64,000 nucleotides of DNA. Source: Sphingomonas echinoides ATCC 14820 (lineage in GTDB: Bacteria; Pseudomonadota; Alphaproteobacteria; Sphingomonadales; Sphingomonadaceae). Of the stretch, positions 1-9,288 are shown piece by piece (position 1 is the first letter of the stretch; each line of letters begins with the position of its first letter). Made by a program: the position numbers and the translations under genes. A model generated the notes under the pieces. It saw only the letters and a list, made by a program, of their open reading frames with translations. It was not told the DNA's origin and did not search any database. The stretch spans positions 62,001-126,000 of the forward strand of contig NZ_JH584235.1 of NCBI RefSeq assembly GCF_000241465.1, given 5' to 3'.

Positions 1-429
1 CCCAACGTGGCGCTGGCATATGCTGGCGTTGGCACCGTGGTGCTTACCCTGGCGCTGACCGATGTCGATGAGAGCGCCGTCCGCTTCATGACGATTGCCG
101 GATACGGATCGGGACGGATCGTGCTTCGCCTGTCGCGGACGCTGGTGTCGTTCGTCGCGGTGGCGGTGCCGGGGTGCTGGTTGATATTGGGGGCAGCCCC
201 AGCCGGTATTGTCGCCGCCGCTTCGGCCCTGATGTTCGGGCTTATGGCAATGCGCGTGCTTGCCTATCGCCTTCATGGCAAGCGGTTCGCGGATGTTCTG
301 GTGCTTGTTCTCGCCGGGCTGCTCCTGCTGGTCGGCTATGCCATTCCGTTTGCGTTGCCGGTCATCGCCCTCGCCGTGTTTTGGCATTTGCAGCACCGGG
401 CGGCCGCGAAGACGTGGCTGCTGGTATGA
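1..429 (+). CDS. Integral membrane protein, probable ABC transporter permease part (5' end outside window)
   Basis: The reading frame is open from the first base, so the gene starts upstream of the window and only its last ~142 codons are seen. The visible part is very hydrophobic, with about four likely membrane spans (roughly residues 1-20, 45-80, 95-115 and 115-130) separated by short basic loops. The stop codon overlaps the ATG of the following ABC ATPase (ATGA), which implies translational coupling and suggests that this is the membrane subunit of that transporter. No substrate-specific motif is visible. It could instead be an unrelated membrane protein in the same operon. The membrane character is certain; the transporter role is inferred only from context. 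Confidence 0.7.
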   Translation, partial: PNVALAYAGVGTVVLTLALTDVDESAVRFMTIAGYGSGRIVLRLSRTLVSFVAVAVPGCWLILGAAPAGIVAAASALMFGLMAMRVLAYRLHGKRFADVLVLVLAGLLLLVGYAIPFALPVIALAVFWHLQHRAAAKTWLLV

Positions 430-1142
430 ACCCGGCCGTTCTTCTCGCCGGGGCAGCCGTCGATCGGAACGGGCAGCGTGTCGTCCAGGAGGTCGATCTG
501 ACCGTGACGCGTGGGTCGTGGTTCGGTGTCATCGGTGCCAATGGCTCGGGCAAGACGAGCCTGTTGCGGGCGCTGGCCGGCCGACTACCGTTCGCTGCCG
601 GATCGTGTCTGGTCGAGGATGAAGACCTGTCCGCAGATCGGGCCGGGCGGGCGCAGCGCTTCGGCTTTTCTCCTCCGGCCGACGCGCTGCCGGAGGCGTT
701 GCGGGCGCGCGATGTGCTCGAGCTGATCGGGGGCGATCTTGATGCCGTCCGCGCGCGTTTGGGCGCGTTGCAGGCCGCATTGGGCCTCGCCCCGCTGCTC
801 GACCGCTGGATCGGCGACTGTTCAGCCGGAATGCGGCAGCGCATTGCGATCGCTGCCGCGTTCGCGGGCGGACACGCGCTGGTGATCCTGGACGAGCCGT
901 TCAACTGGCTCGACCCGGTGGCAATGTTCGACCTGCGCGAGACGTTACGCGGCATGGTCGATAACGGTCTGACGCTGGTAACCGCGCTGCATGACCTTGC
1001 GACCCTGGCCACGGCCTGCAATGCCGGGCTCATGCTCGCCGATGGGCAAGTGGCGATGACGCTGGACGAGGACATGCTTCAAGCCGCTGCGCGCGATCCG
1101 CTGGCATTCGAGCGGCGGACAATCGACCTGCTGCGATCGTGA
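426..1142 (+). CDS. ABC transporter ATP-binding protein
   Basis: A 238-residue ATPase subunit that would energise the membrane protein encoded just upstream. It contains a Walker A motif (GANGSGKT, about residues 37-44), a degenerate signature motif (SAGMRQR instead of LSGGQ), a Walker B motif with catalytic Glu (VILDEPFNWLD) and an H-loop His (TALHDL). The length fits a single-domain ATPase. The ATG at 426 overlaps the upstream stop; an in-frame upstream extension to 174 exists but would run through the membrane-protein gene in another frame, so it is not used. The domain order and short size resemble ATPases of ABC-2-like exporters, but the substrate cannot be told. Nothing follows in the same direction. 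Confidence 0.88.
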   Translation: MNPAVLLAGAAVDRNGQRVVQEVDLTVTRGSWFGVIGANGSGKTSLLRALAGRLPFAAGSCLVEDEDLSADRAGRAQRFGFSPPADALPEALRARDVLELIGGDLDAVRARLGALQAALGLAPLLDRWIGDCSAGMRQRIAIAAAFAGGHALVILDEPFNWLDPVAMFDLRETLRGMVDNGLTLVTALHDLATLATACNAGLMLADGQVAMTLDEDMLQAAARDPLAFERRTIDLLRS

Positions 1143-1179
1143 GGCTATTTTGACCGCCAAGACCCAGCGTCGTCGTGCC

Positions 1180-2037
1180 TCACCCGATGCCGTCCAGTTT
1201 GGCGATAGCGTCGGCGGGCAACGTCAGCGACGCCACGGCGAGGTTCTCGTGCAGATGCGCCACCGACGATGTGCCGGGGATCAGCAGGATGTTGGGTGAC
1301 CGCTGCAGCAGCCAGGCGAGCGCGACTTGCATGACCGTCCAGCCCAGTTGCGCCGCCACGTCCGATAGCGCCGTCGATTGGAGCGGGTTGAAACCGCCGA
1401 GCGGGAAGAAGGGGACATAGGCGATGCCCTCGGCAGCGAGTGCGTCGATAAAGGCGTCGTCCGTGCGGTGCGCGAGATTGTACTGGTTCTGGACGCAGAC
1501 GATCTCGGCGATGCCCCGCGCTTGCGCATATTGGGTCGGCGTCACATTGCTGAGCCCGATATGCTTGACCAGGCCCTGGCGTTGCAGATCCGCGAGCGCC
1601 TCCAGCGGCCGCGCGAGCGAGCCTTCCGCCGGGCCGTGGATGTCGAACATCAGCCGCAGGTTCACGACATCGAGCGCCTCCAGCCCGAGATTTTCGAGAT
1701 TGTCCTCCACCGCGCGCGCCAATTCGCCGGGTTCGAGCGCCGGGTGCCATGCGGCATCGTCGCTGCGGCGCGCGCCGACCTTGGTCACGATTAGCAAGTC
1801 GTCCGGATAGGGTGCCAGCGCCTCGCGAAGCAGCCGGTTGGTGATGTGCGGGCCGTAAAAGTCGCTGGTGTCGATGTGGTTGACGCCAGCTTCCACTGCA
1901 GCGCGGAGCACGGCCAGCGCCTGTTGATGATCGCGGGGTGGACCGAACACACCCGGGCCAGCGAGTTGCATCGCGCCATAGCCGAGCCGCTGCACGGTGA
2001 GGCCGGCGAAGGAATAGGTGTCGGTTGGGTCGGTCAT
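1180..2037 (-). CDS. Aldo/keto reductase, YdbC/PdxI-like
   Basis: A 285-residue cytoplasmic NADPH-dependent oxidoreductase with the aldo/keto reductase TIM barrel. The catalytic Asp56 and Tyr61 lie in HIDTSDFYGP and the Lys86 in VTKVG. The position usually held by the active-site His is Asn (DVVNLR, about residue 126). That Asn, followed by the GPAEGS segment, is how I remember the E. coli YdbC (pyridoxal reductase) branch. The C-terminal cofactor segment (IPGTSSVAHLHEN) is present. The ATG at 2037 is chosen because the barrel begins right after it; the frame is open for another 128 codons upstream, but that part overlaps the divergent LysR gene. It is divergent from that regulator (91-bp gap), which probably controls it. 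The exact substrate is not determinable. Confidence 0.88.
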   Translation of the reverse strand: MTDPTDTYSFAGLTVQRLGYGAMQLAGPGVFGPPRDHQQALAVLRAAVEAGVNHIDTSDFYGPHITNRLLREALAPYPDDLLIVTKVGARRSDDAAWHPALEPGELARAVEDNLENLGLEALDVVNLRLMFDIHGPAEGSLARPLEALADLQRQGLVKHIGLSNVTPTQYAQARGIAEIVCVQNQYNLAHRTDDAFIDALAAEGIAYVPFFPLGGFNPLQSTALSDVAAQLGWTVMQVALAWLLQRSPNILLIPGTSSVAHLHENLAVASLTLPADAIAKLDGIG

Positions 2038-2128
2038 CGTCTGTCTCCAATGCTGATGGCGAGATAGACCTTGCGGATCATCACGATAAGCTGAAGGTAT
2101 TCGCACGGGCTGTACGGAAAACCGAACA

Positions 2129-3025
2129 ATGAAAGCCGACCTTGCCGATCTCAATGCCTTCCTGGCGGTCGCGCGGGCGCGCGGCTTTCGCGATGCCGCG
2201 CGTGCTGCCGGGGGCAGCGCCTCCACGCTCAGCGAGGCGGTGCGTCGCCTCGAAGAGCGGCTCGGCGTACGGCTGCTCCATCGCACCACGCGCAGCGTCA
2301 CCCCGACCGAGGCGGGGCAACGGCTGATCGAGCGGCTGGCCCCCGCGCTCGGCGAAGTGGAGGCGGCGCTGGACGTCGTGAATCTGTTTCGCGATCGTCC
2401 GGCGGGCACGCTGCGCCTCAACGTGCCCGTCAGCGCGGCGCGGCTGGTGCTGCCGACGATCCTGCCCGGCTTCCTTGCCGCCTATCCCGACATTCAGGTC
2501 GAGATCGTCGCCGAGGACGGGTTTGTCGACATGGTGGCATCGGGATGCGACGCCGGCATCCGCTATGACGAGCGGCTGGAGCAGGACATGATCGCGGTGC
2601 CGATTGGCCCACGCGTGCAGCGTTTCGCAACCGCTGCCGCCCCCGCCTATCTCGACGCGCATGGCCGCCCCGGCCACCCGCGCGACTTGCTGAACCATGC
2701 CTGCCTGCGTGGCCGCTTTACCAGCGGCGCGCTGACCAGCCCGTGGGAATTCGAGCGCGACGGGGAGATCGTGCGGATCGAGCCGCAGGGCCCGCTCATC
2801 GCGAGCGTCGCCGGTGCGGCCGATTTGCTGGTCGACATGGCGGTCGCGGGCAGCGGGATCGTGTCGCTGTTTGAGGATTGGCTACGACCGTCGATCGAGC
2901 GCGGCGCGTTGCAGCCGGTGTTGCCGGACTGGTGGCAGTCCTTCTCCGGTCCGTTTCTCTATTATTCGGGCCGTCGCTTGGTGCCGCCGCCACTCCGCGC
3001 TTTTCTCGACTTCATCCGCCGTTAG
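2129..3025 (+). CDS. LysR-family transcriptional regulator
   Basis: A 298-residue LysR-type regulator. The N-terminal winged HTH (about residues 1-60) shows the family pattern: DLNAFLAV at the start, then a recognition helix around SASTLSEAVRRLEERLGVRLLHR, then the T-P-T-E-A-G turn. The remainder is the periplasmic-binding-like effector domain of the CrgA/DsdC-type regulators, with a solvent-exposed ligand pocket (for example GCDAGIRYDERLEQDMIA). It is divergently arranged with the aldo/keto reductase, the classic layout for a LysR regulator and its target. The effector is unknown. The ATG at 2129 starts exactly at the HTH. Confidence 0.9.
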   Translation: MKADLADLNAFLAVARARGFRDAARAAGGSASTLSEAVRRLEERLGVRLLHRTTRSVTPTEAGQRLIERLAPALGEVEAALDVVNLFRDRPAGTLRLNVPVSAARLVLPTILPGFLAAYPDIQVEIVAEDGFVDMVASGCDAGIRYDERLEQDMIAVPIGPRVQRFATAAAPAYLDAHGRPGHPRDLLNHACLRGRFTSGALTSPWEFERDGEIVRIEPQGPLIASVAGAADLLVDMAVAGSGIVSLFEDWLRPSIERGALQPVLPDWWQSFSGPFLYYSGRRLVPPPLRAFLDFIRR

Positions 3026-3201
3026 CAAGCCGGTGCCGAGAGACTGGTTGCGGCGTACATGCTGGAAACCCGTTCTCAATCGACTTGCACGCGCGTTTGG
3101 CGCGGACGCGTGTCTGCTTACAACAGCATAGGGTATTTGATCGTTTCGATACGCTAGCCTAGACGCAGTGCTCGTACGTCCCGCATCATTAGGCGCATCC
3201 C

Positions 3202-4245
3202 ATGATAGCTCCGCCCCTGCCACCCTCGTCCGGCGACGTGACGACGATCGCAAGCCTTGTCGATCTGGCGCAGGCCGCTGGTACCTCGGTCTCGACCGCA
3301 TCGCGCGCGCTGTCGGGCCATTCGTCGGTCAATGAAAAGACCCGCCTGCGCATCCAAAAACTCGCCGACGCGCACGGCTTTCAACCCAACCGGCTCGCCC
3401 GCAACTTGCGGTTGCAGCGTACGCAATCGATCGGTCTGGTGCTGCCGCTCGGGCATGAGGCGGGGCAGCACCTGTCCGACCCGTTTTTCCTGTCGCTGCT
3501 GGGTCATCTGGCGGATGGGCTGACGGAGCGGGGCTACGATTTGGTTCTCTCGCGGGTGATCCCGCATGATGGCACCTGGCTTGACCGGCTGGTCGATAGC
3601 GGACGGATCGATGGACTGATCCTGATCGGCCAGTCCGACCAGAGCGCCGTGATCGACAAAGTCGCGGCACGCTATGCCCCGATCGTGGTGTGGGGCGCGC
3701 GCCTTCCGGGACAACGCTATCTGACGGTCGGATCGGACAATCGACTGGGCGGAGCACGCGCAGCCGAGCATCTGATTGCGATTGGCCGCCGCCGACTCCT
3801 GTATCTTGGCAATGCGAGCGCGCCCGAGTTCGCGGAGCGGCTCGCCGGATTTCAGGATGCGGTGTCGCGGGCCGGCCCCGGCGTGGCAGCAGCGGCGCTG
3901 GACCTGCACATGACGCCCGACGCAGCCCATCTTGCGATCGCCAAATATCTCACCGGCCATCCCGCACCCGATGCGATTTTCGCGGCATCCGATGTGGTCG
4001 CGATGAGCGCCTTGCGGGCGTTGCGCGAGCGCGGTCTGAGCGTGCCACAGGACGTCGCCGTGGTCGGCTATGATGATGTGACGCTGGCGGCGCACACCGC
4101 CCCGGCATTGACGACCATCCGCCAGGATCTGGTGGTCGGTGCCAAAGCGCTGATCGAGATCCTGTTCCGCCGGATTGCGGGCGAGCCGGCGCAATCGCTG
4201 CAACTGGACCCGCAACTGATTGTGCGCGGGTCGAGCGTGGCCTGA
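3202..4245 (+). CDS. suxR: LacI-family regulator of the sucrose-type locus (SuxR-like)
   Basis: A 347-residue LacI-type repressor. The HTH occupies about residues 15-65 (TIASLVDLAQAAGTSVSTAS) followed by the hinge helix (NRLARNLRLQ). The remainder is a sugar-binding periplasmic-binding-protein fold, with the DAIFAASD and VAVVGYDD segments typical of the family. Its neighbours are an MFS sugar permease, a TonB-dependent receptor and an amylosucrase-family enzyme, the same set as in the sux locus of Xanthomonas (suxR, suxC, suxA, suxB); the symbol is assigned from this context. The likely operators are the inverted GATTGC repeats at 5678-5713. The first ~14 residues are a disordered extension; the internal start after it cannot be excluded. 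Confidence 0.87.
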   Translation: MIAPPLPPSSGDVTTIASLVDLAQAAGTSVSTASRALSGHSSVNEKTRLRIQKLADAHGFQPNRLARNLRLQRTQSIGLVLPLGHEAGQHLSDPFFLSLLGHLADGLTERGYDLVLSRVIPHDGTWLDRLVDSGRIDGLILIGQSDQSAVIDKVAARYAPIVVWGARLPGQRYLTVGSDNRLGGARAAEHLIAIGRRRLLYLGNASAPEFAERLAGFQDAVSRAGPGVAAAALDLHMTPDAAHLAIAKYLTGHPAPDAIFAASDVVAMSALRALRERGLSVPQDVAVVGYDDVTLAAHTAPALTTIRQDLVVGAKALIEILFRRIAGEPAQSLQLDPQLIVRGSSVA

Positions 4246-4247
4246 CG

Positions 4248-5606
4248 TCAGGCGGCTGGCGTGACCGTTCGCGCGGGCGTGACCCGCATCGTCGCCAGCG
4301 CGGCGGCGAGCATCAGCGCGCCGCTGAGATACAGCACGTTGCGCGGGTCGCCCCGCAGCACGCCATTGTACAGCAAGGGCAGCGTCAGGCTCTGGATCAT
4401 CATCGGCACAACGATGAACATGTTGAAGATGCCCATATATACGCCCGTTCGCGCCGGTGGGATCGAATCTGCGAGCATGATGTACGGGTTCCCCATCAGG
4501 CTCGCCCAACCCAGACCGATGCCGATCATCGGCAAGAACAGCCAGTTTTGTGTGGTGATTCCGGGGATCGTCAGCATCGCAGCGCCCGCCGCCAGCATAC
4601 ACAGCGCATGGATATTGCGCGCGCCCCACGCCCGCGTCACCGGCACCAGCGCAAAGGCACCGACAAAGGCGATGAAATTGTAAAATCCGCCAAGCTGGCC
4701 GGTCGCCAGCGCGGCGGCGCGGAAGCCGGGGGAGGCGGGGTCGCTCGTGCCGTGGAGCGAGCGCGCCAGCGAAAAGGTGATGTACTGCCAGTAACAGAAC
4801 ATCGCATACCATTGGAACAGCATCGCCACGGCCAATTGTCGCATCGTCGGCGGCATTTCCCGGATCGCGTCGCCAATCTCGCGCAGCGTGTTTCGGGCCG
4901 ATAGCGGGGTACGGCGCAACTCGGCAATCTGGGCCGGCGTCAGGGGAAGCTCGCGGACCGACAGAACCGACCACAGGATCGTCGAAAGGGACAGCACCGC
5001 ACCGATCAGAAAGGCGGCTTTCGTGATGTGCGGAATGCCGTTCAGGTCGACGGCATCGCGGCTCATTCCCGCATATACCAGGATGGAAGGCGCGAGGTAG
5101 GCCAGCGTTTGCGCAAGGCCGGTAAAGGCGCTCTGGGTCAAGAACCCGATCGGTCGCTGCTTTGCATCGAGCCGGTCGCCGACATAGGCGCGGTAAGGTT
5201 CCATCGTCACATTGTTGGCCGCGTCCAACACCCACAGCAACGCGGCGGCCACCCACAGCGTCGGGCTGTACGGCATGGCGAGAAGCCCTAGGCTGCACAG
5301 GATTGCGCCGATCAGGAAATAGGGTGTGCGTCGCCCGAAGCGGCTGATGGTCCGGTCGCTGAGCGCGCCGATGAGCGGCTGCACCAGCAGCCCGGTCATC
5401 GGGCCTGCCAGCCACAGCAACGGCATCGCCGCCTCGCTGGCCCCGAGGTAACTGTAGATCGGCCCCATATTGCTTTGCTGCAGGCCGAAGCTGAACTGGA
5501 GCCCGAAAAAGCCGATATTCATTTGGAAGATGCGCGCCAAGGAAAGGCGCGGCTTGCGCGCCCCTGCGGACGCGTTGCCCGTGCTGTCATCCGCCTTCTG
5601 GTGCAT
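4248..5606 (-). CDS. suxC: MFS sugar transporter, sucrose permease-like (SuxC-like)
   Basis: A 452-residue inner-membrane major facilitator with about 12 predicted spans. Family markers are the early [10 protein letters not shown] segment, [10 protein letters not shown] after span 2 (loop 2-3 signature) and RRTPYF following it. These resemble the SLC45/sucrose-type carriers used by SuxC and by maltose/sucrose-utilising sphingomonads. The ATG at 5606 is chosen because GGAGAGGG lies just upstream; an in-frame start 17 codons earlier has no such site. The gene is divergent from the TonB receptor, with the probable LacI operator between them. It would carry sucrose or a related disaccharide from periplasm to cytoplasm, where the GH13 enzyme acts. 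The stop lies 2 bp from that of the convergent LacI gene. Confidence 0.85.
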   Translation of the reverse strand: MHQKADDSTGNASAGARKPRLSLARIFQMNIGFFGLQFSFGLQQSNMGPIYSYLGASEAAMPLLWLAGPMTGLLVQPLIGALSDRTISRFGRRTPYFLIGAILCSLGLLAMPYSPTLWVAAALLWVLDAANNVTMEPYRAYVGDRLDAKQRPIGFLTQSAFTGLAQTLAYLAPSILVYAGMSRDAVDLNGIPHITKAAFLIGAVLSLSTILWSVLSVRELPLTPAQIAELRRTPLSARNTLREIGDAIREMPPTMRQLAVAMLFQWYAMFCYWQYITFSLARSLHGTSDPASPGFRAAALATGQLGGFYNFIAFVGAFALVPVTRAWGARNIHALCMLAAGAAMLTIPGITTQNWLFLPMIGIGLGWASLMGNPYIMLADSIPPARTGVYMGIFNMFIVVPMMIQSLTLPLLYNGVLRGDPRNVLYLSGALMLAAALATMRVTPARTVTPAA

Positions 5607-5677
5607 CGCCCTCTCCAACCTGTTCGTGACAGCCTGTCTTTCGGCGGTCGCTACCATCGATCCAAACTTTTCACAAA

Positions 5678-5713
5678 CGATTGCGAAAAATTATTGCAAT
5701 CGATTGCGAAGCG
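5678..5713. promoter_or_regulatory. Probable LacI-family operator(s) in the suxC/suxA divergent promoter
   Basis: The sequence holds a perfect 12-bp palindrome, GCAATCGATTGC (5696-5707), embedded in a longer TTGCAATCGATTGCGAA. A further CGATTGCGA copy at 5678-5686 forms an inverted pair with GCAATCG at 5696. A CG-centred palindrome with this arm is typical of LacI-family operators. The site lies about 70 bp upstream of the permease start and about 55 bp upstream of the receptor start, so one repressor could control both directions. Assignment to the adjacent LacI protein is by proximity. Confidence 0.65.
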
Positions 5714-5764
5714 ATTATGAGCATCCCTCAAGCCGCAATACAGCGGACACTAGGAGGGGTTATC

Positions 5765-8236
5765 ATGAAGCTTGCAACGCTTTTGCTCGCCGGTACGGCT
5801 TTGGCGTGTCTGCCGCGGGTCGCACTCGCGCAGAGTTCCGTGCCAGCGCCGGAAGCGGCCGTCGAGCCCGAGGGCAAGACCGATGCTGCCGATATCATTG
5901 TGACAGGCACCGCTCGGCCCGAGCGCCGTTTGACGACCAGCATCTCCATCAGCGCGGTCGACTCTCAGGAAATCGCCAAGCTCGCGCCAATGGGCAGCGC
6001 CGACCTGTTGCGCAACATTCCGGGCTTGCGCGCGGAATCTTCAGGCGGCGAAAGCAACGCCAACATCGCGGTCCGCGGTTTGCCGGCGGCAAGCGGTGGC
6101 GGCAAGTTCGTCCAATTTCAGGAAGACGGCCTGCCGGTGCTGGATTTCGGCGATATCGCCTTCGCGACCGCCGACACCTTCGTCCGCCCCGACTATAGCG
6201 TCTCGCGCGTCGAAGTGGTGCGCGGCGGTTCCGCCTCGACCTTCACCAGCAACGCGCCGGGCGCGATCATCAATTTCATCAGCAAAACCGGTGACGTGGC
6301 TGGCGGAACGGTCGGCATCACCAAGGGGCTTGATTTCAACCGTACCCGGATCGACGCCGATTATGGCGCGCCCCTTGGTGAAGGGTGGCGGTTTCATGTT
6401 GGCGGGTTCTACCGCGTCGGCAATGGCGTCCGGAACGCCGATTATACGTCGGAGCGCGGCGGCCAAATCAAGGGCAACGTCACCAAGACATTCGCCAACG
6501 GCTTCATCCGGCTGAACTTCAAATATCTCGACGATCGCTCGCCTATCTATGTCCCGACGCCCATTCGGGTGACCGGCACCGCTGCGAACCCGACCTATGC
6601 GTCCTTCCCCGGTTTTGACGTGCGGTCGGGAACGTCGCTGTCGCCCTATTTCCGCTCGGACATTGCGATTGGCAGTGGCGGGCAGCGGATCGTCTCCGAT
6701 CTGGGCGACGGCTACCGCGTCAAGACGCGCGGCGGCGGTGCCGATGCGTCGTTCGATCTGGGCGGCGGCTGGCATATCGAGGACAAGTTCAACGTTGCGA
6801 GCAATTCGGGCAGCTTCGCCACCTCCTATCCGGGCCGGGTCGCGCCGCTGACCACCTTGATGAGCGAAATCGGCGGCGTAGGGGCCACCTTGCGCTATGC
6901 GAACGGGCCAAATGCGGGGCAGGTCATCGCCAACCCGGCGGGTCTCAATGGCAACGGCCTTGGCATCAACGCGCTGACCTTCGGGGTGACGCTGAACGAT
7001 TTCACCAACGCCACCAACATCCTGACGCTGAACCGTGACTTCAGCGCCGGTGGCGGCACCGGCAATGTGACGGCCGGCTATTTCAAATCCTACCAGGCGA
7101 TCCAGATGGATTGGCACTGGAACAGCTATCTTCAGGAAGTGAAGGGGCGCGATGCGGCGCTGCTGAACGTCTATAATGCGGCCGGTCAGTCGGTTACGCA
7201 AAACGGGCTCATCGCTTATGGCGAACCGGTGTTCGGCAATTGCTGCCAGCGTTATTACAATGTCGATTACAATATCGATGCCCCCTATCTGGCGGTGTCG
7301 TACAAAATAGGGAAATTGAATCTCGACGGGAGCGTCCGTTTCAACAGTTCCAGGGCGAGCGGATACTACGCGTCCAATAACGGACTGAGCGTGGTCGATG
7401 TGAACCAGGACGGCATTATTCAGACGCCGGAGCGCAGTGTGCCCGTGGTCAATCCCCAGGCATCGTCACCCGTCAACTATCGGAAGAACTATTTCACCTA
7501 CTCGGTCGGTGCGAACTATGAGGTCATGCCGAGTCTGGCGCTCTTCGCACGCGTAAGCCGCGGTGCCCGGTTTAACGCGGACCGTATTCTCTTCGGTGGC
7601 GGCGTCAGGGCCGATGGCAGCGTCGCGGACGAAGTCGCGGTCAATTTCGTCAATCAGCAGGAAGCGGGCATAAAGTTCCGACGGGGCGGGGCCTATGTCA
7701 ACCTGACGGCGTTCCGCGCGACCACGGCTGAAGCCAATGAAATCGTCATCCCGCAGCAAGCCATCATCAACAACAAATATCGGTCTTATGGCGTGGAATT
7801 CGAAGGCGGGGTCGATCGCGGTATTTTCCACCTTACGGCCGGTGCCACCTATACCCATGCCCGCATTACCGAGAGCCAGGTGACCCCGGCGCTGAACGGC
7901 AACATCCCGTATCGCCAGGCGGCCTTGATCTTCCAGGCAACGCCGTCGATCCGGACCGACCGGTTCGACATCGGCGCAAATGTCACCGGCACCACCTCGT
8001 CCTACGCGGCCGACGTCAACACGCTGAAAATGCCGGGGTATGTCATGACCAATGCCTTCGCCTCTTATGCGATAACGCCAGCGATCCGGCTTTCGGTGAA
8101 CGTCCAGAACCTGTTCGACGTGATCGCGATTACCGAGGTCGGCCAGGTGCCGGACAGCGTGCCGACCGACGGCATCAATACCGCGCGCGCCTTCCCCGGG
8201 CGCAACATCAGCGCTACCGCGACGCTGCGTTTTTGA
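5765..8236 (+). CDS. suxA: TonB-dependent outer-membrane receptor (SuxA-like)
   Basis: An 823-residue outer-membrane receptor for energised uptake, here presumably of sucrose or a sucrose derivative. It has a Sec signal peptide (MKLATLLLAGTALA, cleavage after ALA), a plug domain starting at DIIVTGTARPER, the VEVVRGGSASTF plug segment, and a long beta-barrel ending in the canonical aromatic residue (TATLRF). The ATG at 5765 is preceded by a strong TAGGAGGGG ribosome-binding site, so the in-frame upstream codons are not used. The stop overlaps the start of the esterase gene (TGATG). Receptor, esterase and GH13 enzyme form one tightly coupled transcription unit. The gene name rests on locus similarity to Xanthomonas sux rather than on a substrate motif. 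Confidence 0.87.
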   Translation: MKLATLLLAGTALACLPRVALAQSSVPAPEAAVEPEGKTDAADIIVTGTARPERRLTTSISISAVDSQEIAKLAPMGSADLLRNIPGLRAESSGGESNANIAVRGLPAASGGGKFVQFQEDGLPVLDFGDIAFATADTFVRPDYSVSRVEVVRGGSASTFTSNAPGAIINFISKTGDVAGGTVGITKGLDFNRTRIDADYGAPLGEGWRFHVGGFYRVGNGVRNADYTSERGGQIKGNVTKTFANGFIRLNFKYLDDRSPIYVPTPIRVTGTAANPTYASFPGFDVRSGTSLSPYFRSDIAIGSGGQRIVSDLGDGYRVKTRGGGADASFDLGGGWHIEDKFNVASNSGSFATSYPGRVAPLTTLMSEIGGVGATLRYANGPNAGQVIANPAGLNGNGLGINALTFGVTLNDFTNATNILTLNRDFSAGGGTGNVTAGYFKSYQAIQMDWHWNSYLQEVKGRDAALLNVYNAAGQSVTQNGLIAYGEPVFGNCCQRYYNVDYNIDAPYLAVSYKIGKLNLDGSVRFNSSRASGYYASNNGLSVVDVNQDGIIQTPERSVPVVNPQASSPVNYRKNYFTYSVGANYEVMPSLALFARVSRGARFNADRILFGGGVRADGSVADEVAVNFVNQQEAGIKFRRGGAYVNLTAFRATTAEANEIVIPQQAIINNKYRSYGVEFEGGVDRGIFHLTAGATYTHARITESQVTPALNGNIPYRQAALIFQATPSIRTDRFDIGANVTGTTSSYAADVNTLKMPGYVMTNAFASYAITPAIRLSVNVQNLFDVIAITEVGQVPDSVPTDGINTARAFPGRNISATATLRF

Positions 8237-9288
8237 TGCGCGGGCGAGCGTTTGCGGTGGCGGCGATGGCCACGGTGCTTGTGTCGGTTGGGGCGACGGC
8301 CAGGGCGGCAGCGATGGACGAGACCGTCGTCGTTCCGCCGCGGCCTTTGCCCGTCCCGAAAACGGTCAGCCCTGAATTACAGCGGCTGATCGGATCGCCC
8401 ATGAACCCGAGCTGGGACCAGCACCCGGCATCGGCGGAGGCGTGGCGCGCTTTGGTCAAGACCTATGCGGCCGACATTGAAACGGTGTTGCCGGCGCTGA
8501 TGGCCCGCGAAAAGGTCACGATCCGCGCCGACCGGATGAACGGCGTGCCGGTTTTCTGGGTCGAGCCAGAAACCGTGCCGTCCGAGAATCGGGGCCGCAT
8601 TCTGCTCAACTTTCACGGCGGCGCGTATGTTTTCGCACCCGGCAAAGCCGGGCTACGCGATGCCATCTTGCTCGCCGGGCGTGGCTTTAGAGTGCTGAGC
8701 GTCGATTACCGCATGGCCCCGGACGCGCCGTATCCGGCCGCGATCGATGATGCCGAGGCGGTGTGGAAGGCGGTCGTCGCCCGATATCCCGCAAAGCGTG
8801 TCGGCGTGTTCGGATCGTCGACCGGCGGGGCGATGACACTGGCGCTGGTGGTGCGTGCGAAGGCGCATCACTTGCCACTGCCCGGTGCGCTTTGGGCGGG
8901 CACGCCGTGGGCGCAACTCGACAAGATCGGGGACAGCTATTTCACCAATGACCATGTCGACAATGCGCTGGTATCCTATGACGGGCTGCTGGGCGCGGCC
9001 GCACGGCTCTATGCCAACGGTCATGACATGGCCGACCCGGAGCTGTCGCCCGTCAATGCCGATTTCGCCGGCTTTCCGCCGACTTTGCTGACGACGGGCA
9101 CGCGCGATCTCTTCCTGTCCAACACCATCAGGGTTCATCGCAAGCTGAAGCAGGCGGGGGTCGTCAGCGACTTGAACGTTTATGAGGGCTTGTCGCACGG
9201 CGATTTCGAACGCGATCCGGATTTGCTGGAATCGCGCGAAGTGTACGGCGAAGCTGCGGCCTTCTTCCGCCAAATGCTGGCCCGATGA
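8236..9288 (+). CDS. Exported alpha/beta-hydrolase, HSL-type esterase
   Basis: A 350-residue secreted or periplasmic esterase. It has a signal peptide (about residues 1-26, ending TARAAA), the oxyanion-hole HGGAYVF motif (about 127-133) typical of the hormone-sensitive-lipase family, nucleophile Ser195 in GSSTGG, Asp291 in TGTRDLF and His321 in GLSHGDF. The complete triad predicts activity on carboxylic esters of small alcohols or acylated sugars. Both junctions overlap: TGATG with the receptor and ATGA with the GH13 gene, so it is translationally locked into the sucrose operon. This gene is not part of the classical four-gene sux set as I know it. The context suggests deacylation of an acylated sucrose taken up by the receptor; that is an inference. 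Confidence 0.88.
   Translation: MRGRAFAVAAMATVLVSVGATARAAAMDETVVVPPRPLPVPKTVSPELQRLIGSPMNPSWDQHPASAEAWRALVKTYAADIETVLPALMAREKVTIRADRMNGVPVFWVEPETVPSENRGRILLNFHGGAYVFAPGKAGLRDAILLAGRGFRVLSVDYRMAPDAPYPAAIDDAEAVWKAVVARYPAKRVGVFGSSTGGAMTLALVVRAKAHHLPLPGALWAGTPWAQLDKIGDSYFTNDHVDNALVSYDGLLGAAARLYANGHDMADPELSPVNADFAGFPPTLLTTGTRDLFLSNTIRVHRKLKQAGVVSDLNVYEGLSHGDFERDPDLLESREVYGEAAAFFRQMLAR

Noticed and set aside
3154..5415. A 753-codon open frame on the minus strand spanning the LacI gene and part of the MFS gene.
   Set aside because: It covers two well-supported genes in other frames and its translation is low-complexity Arg/Ala/Gly-rich without motifs.
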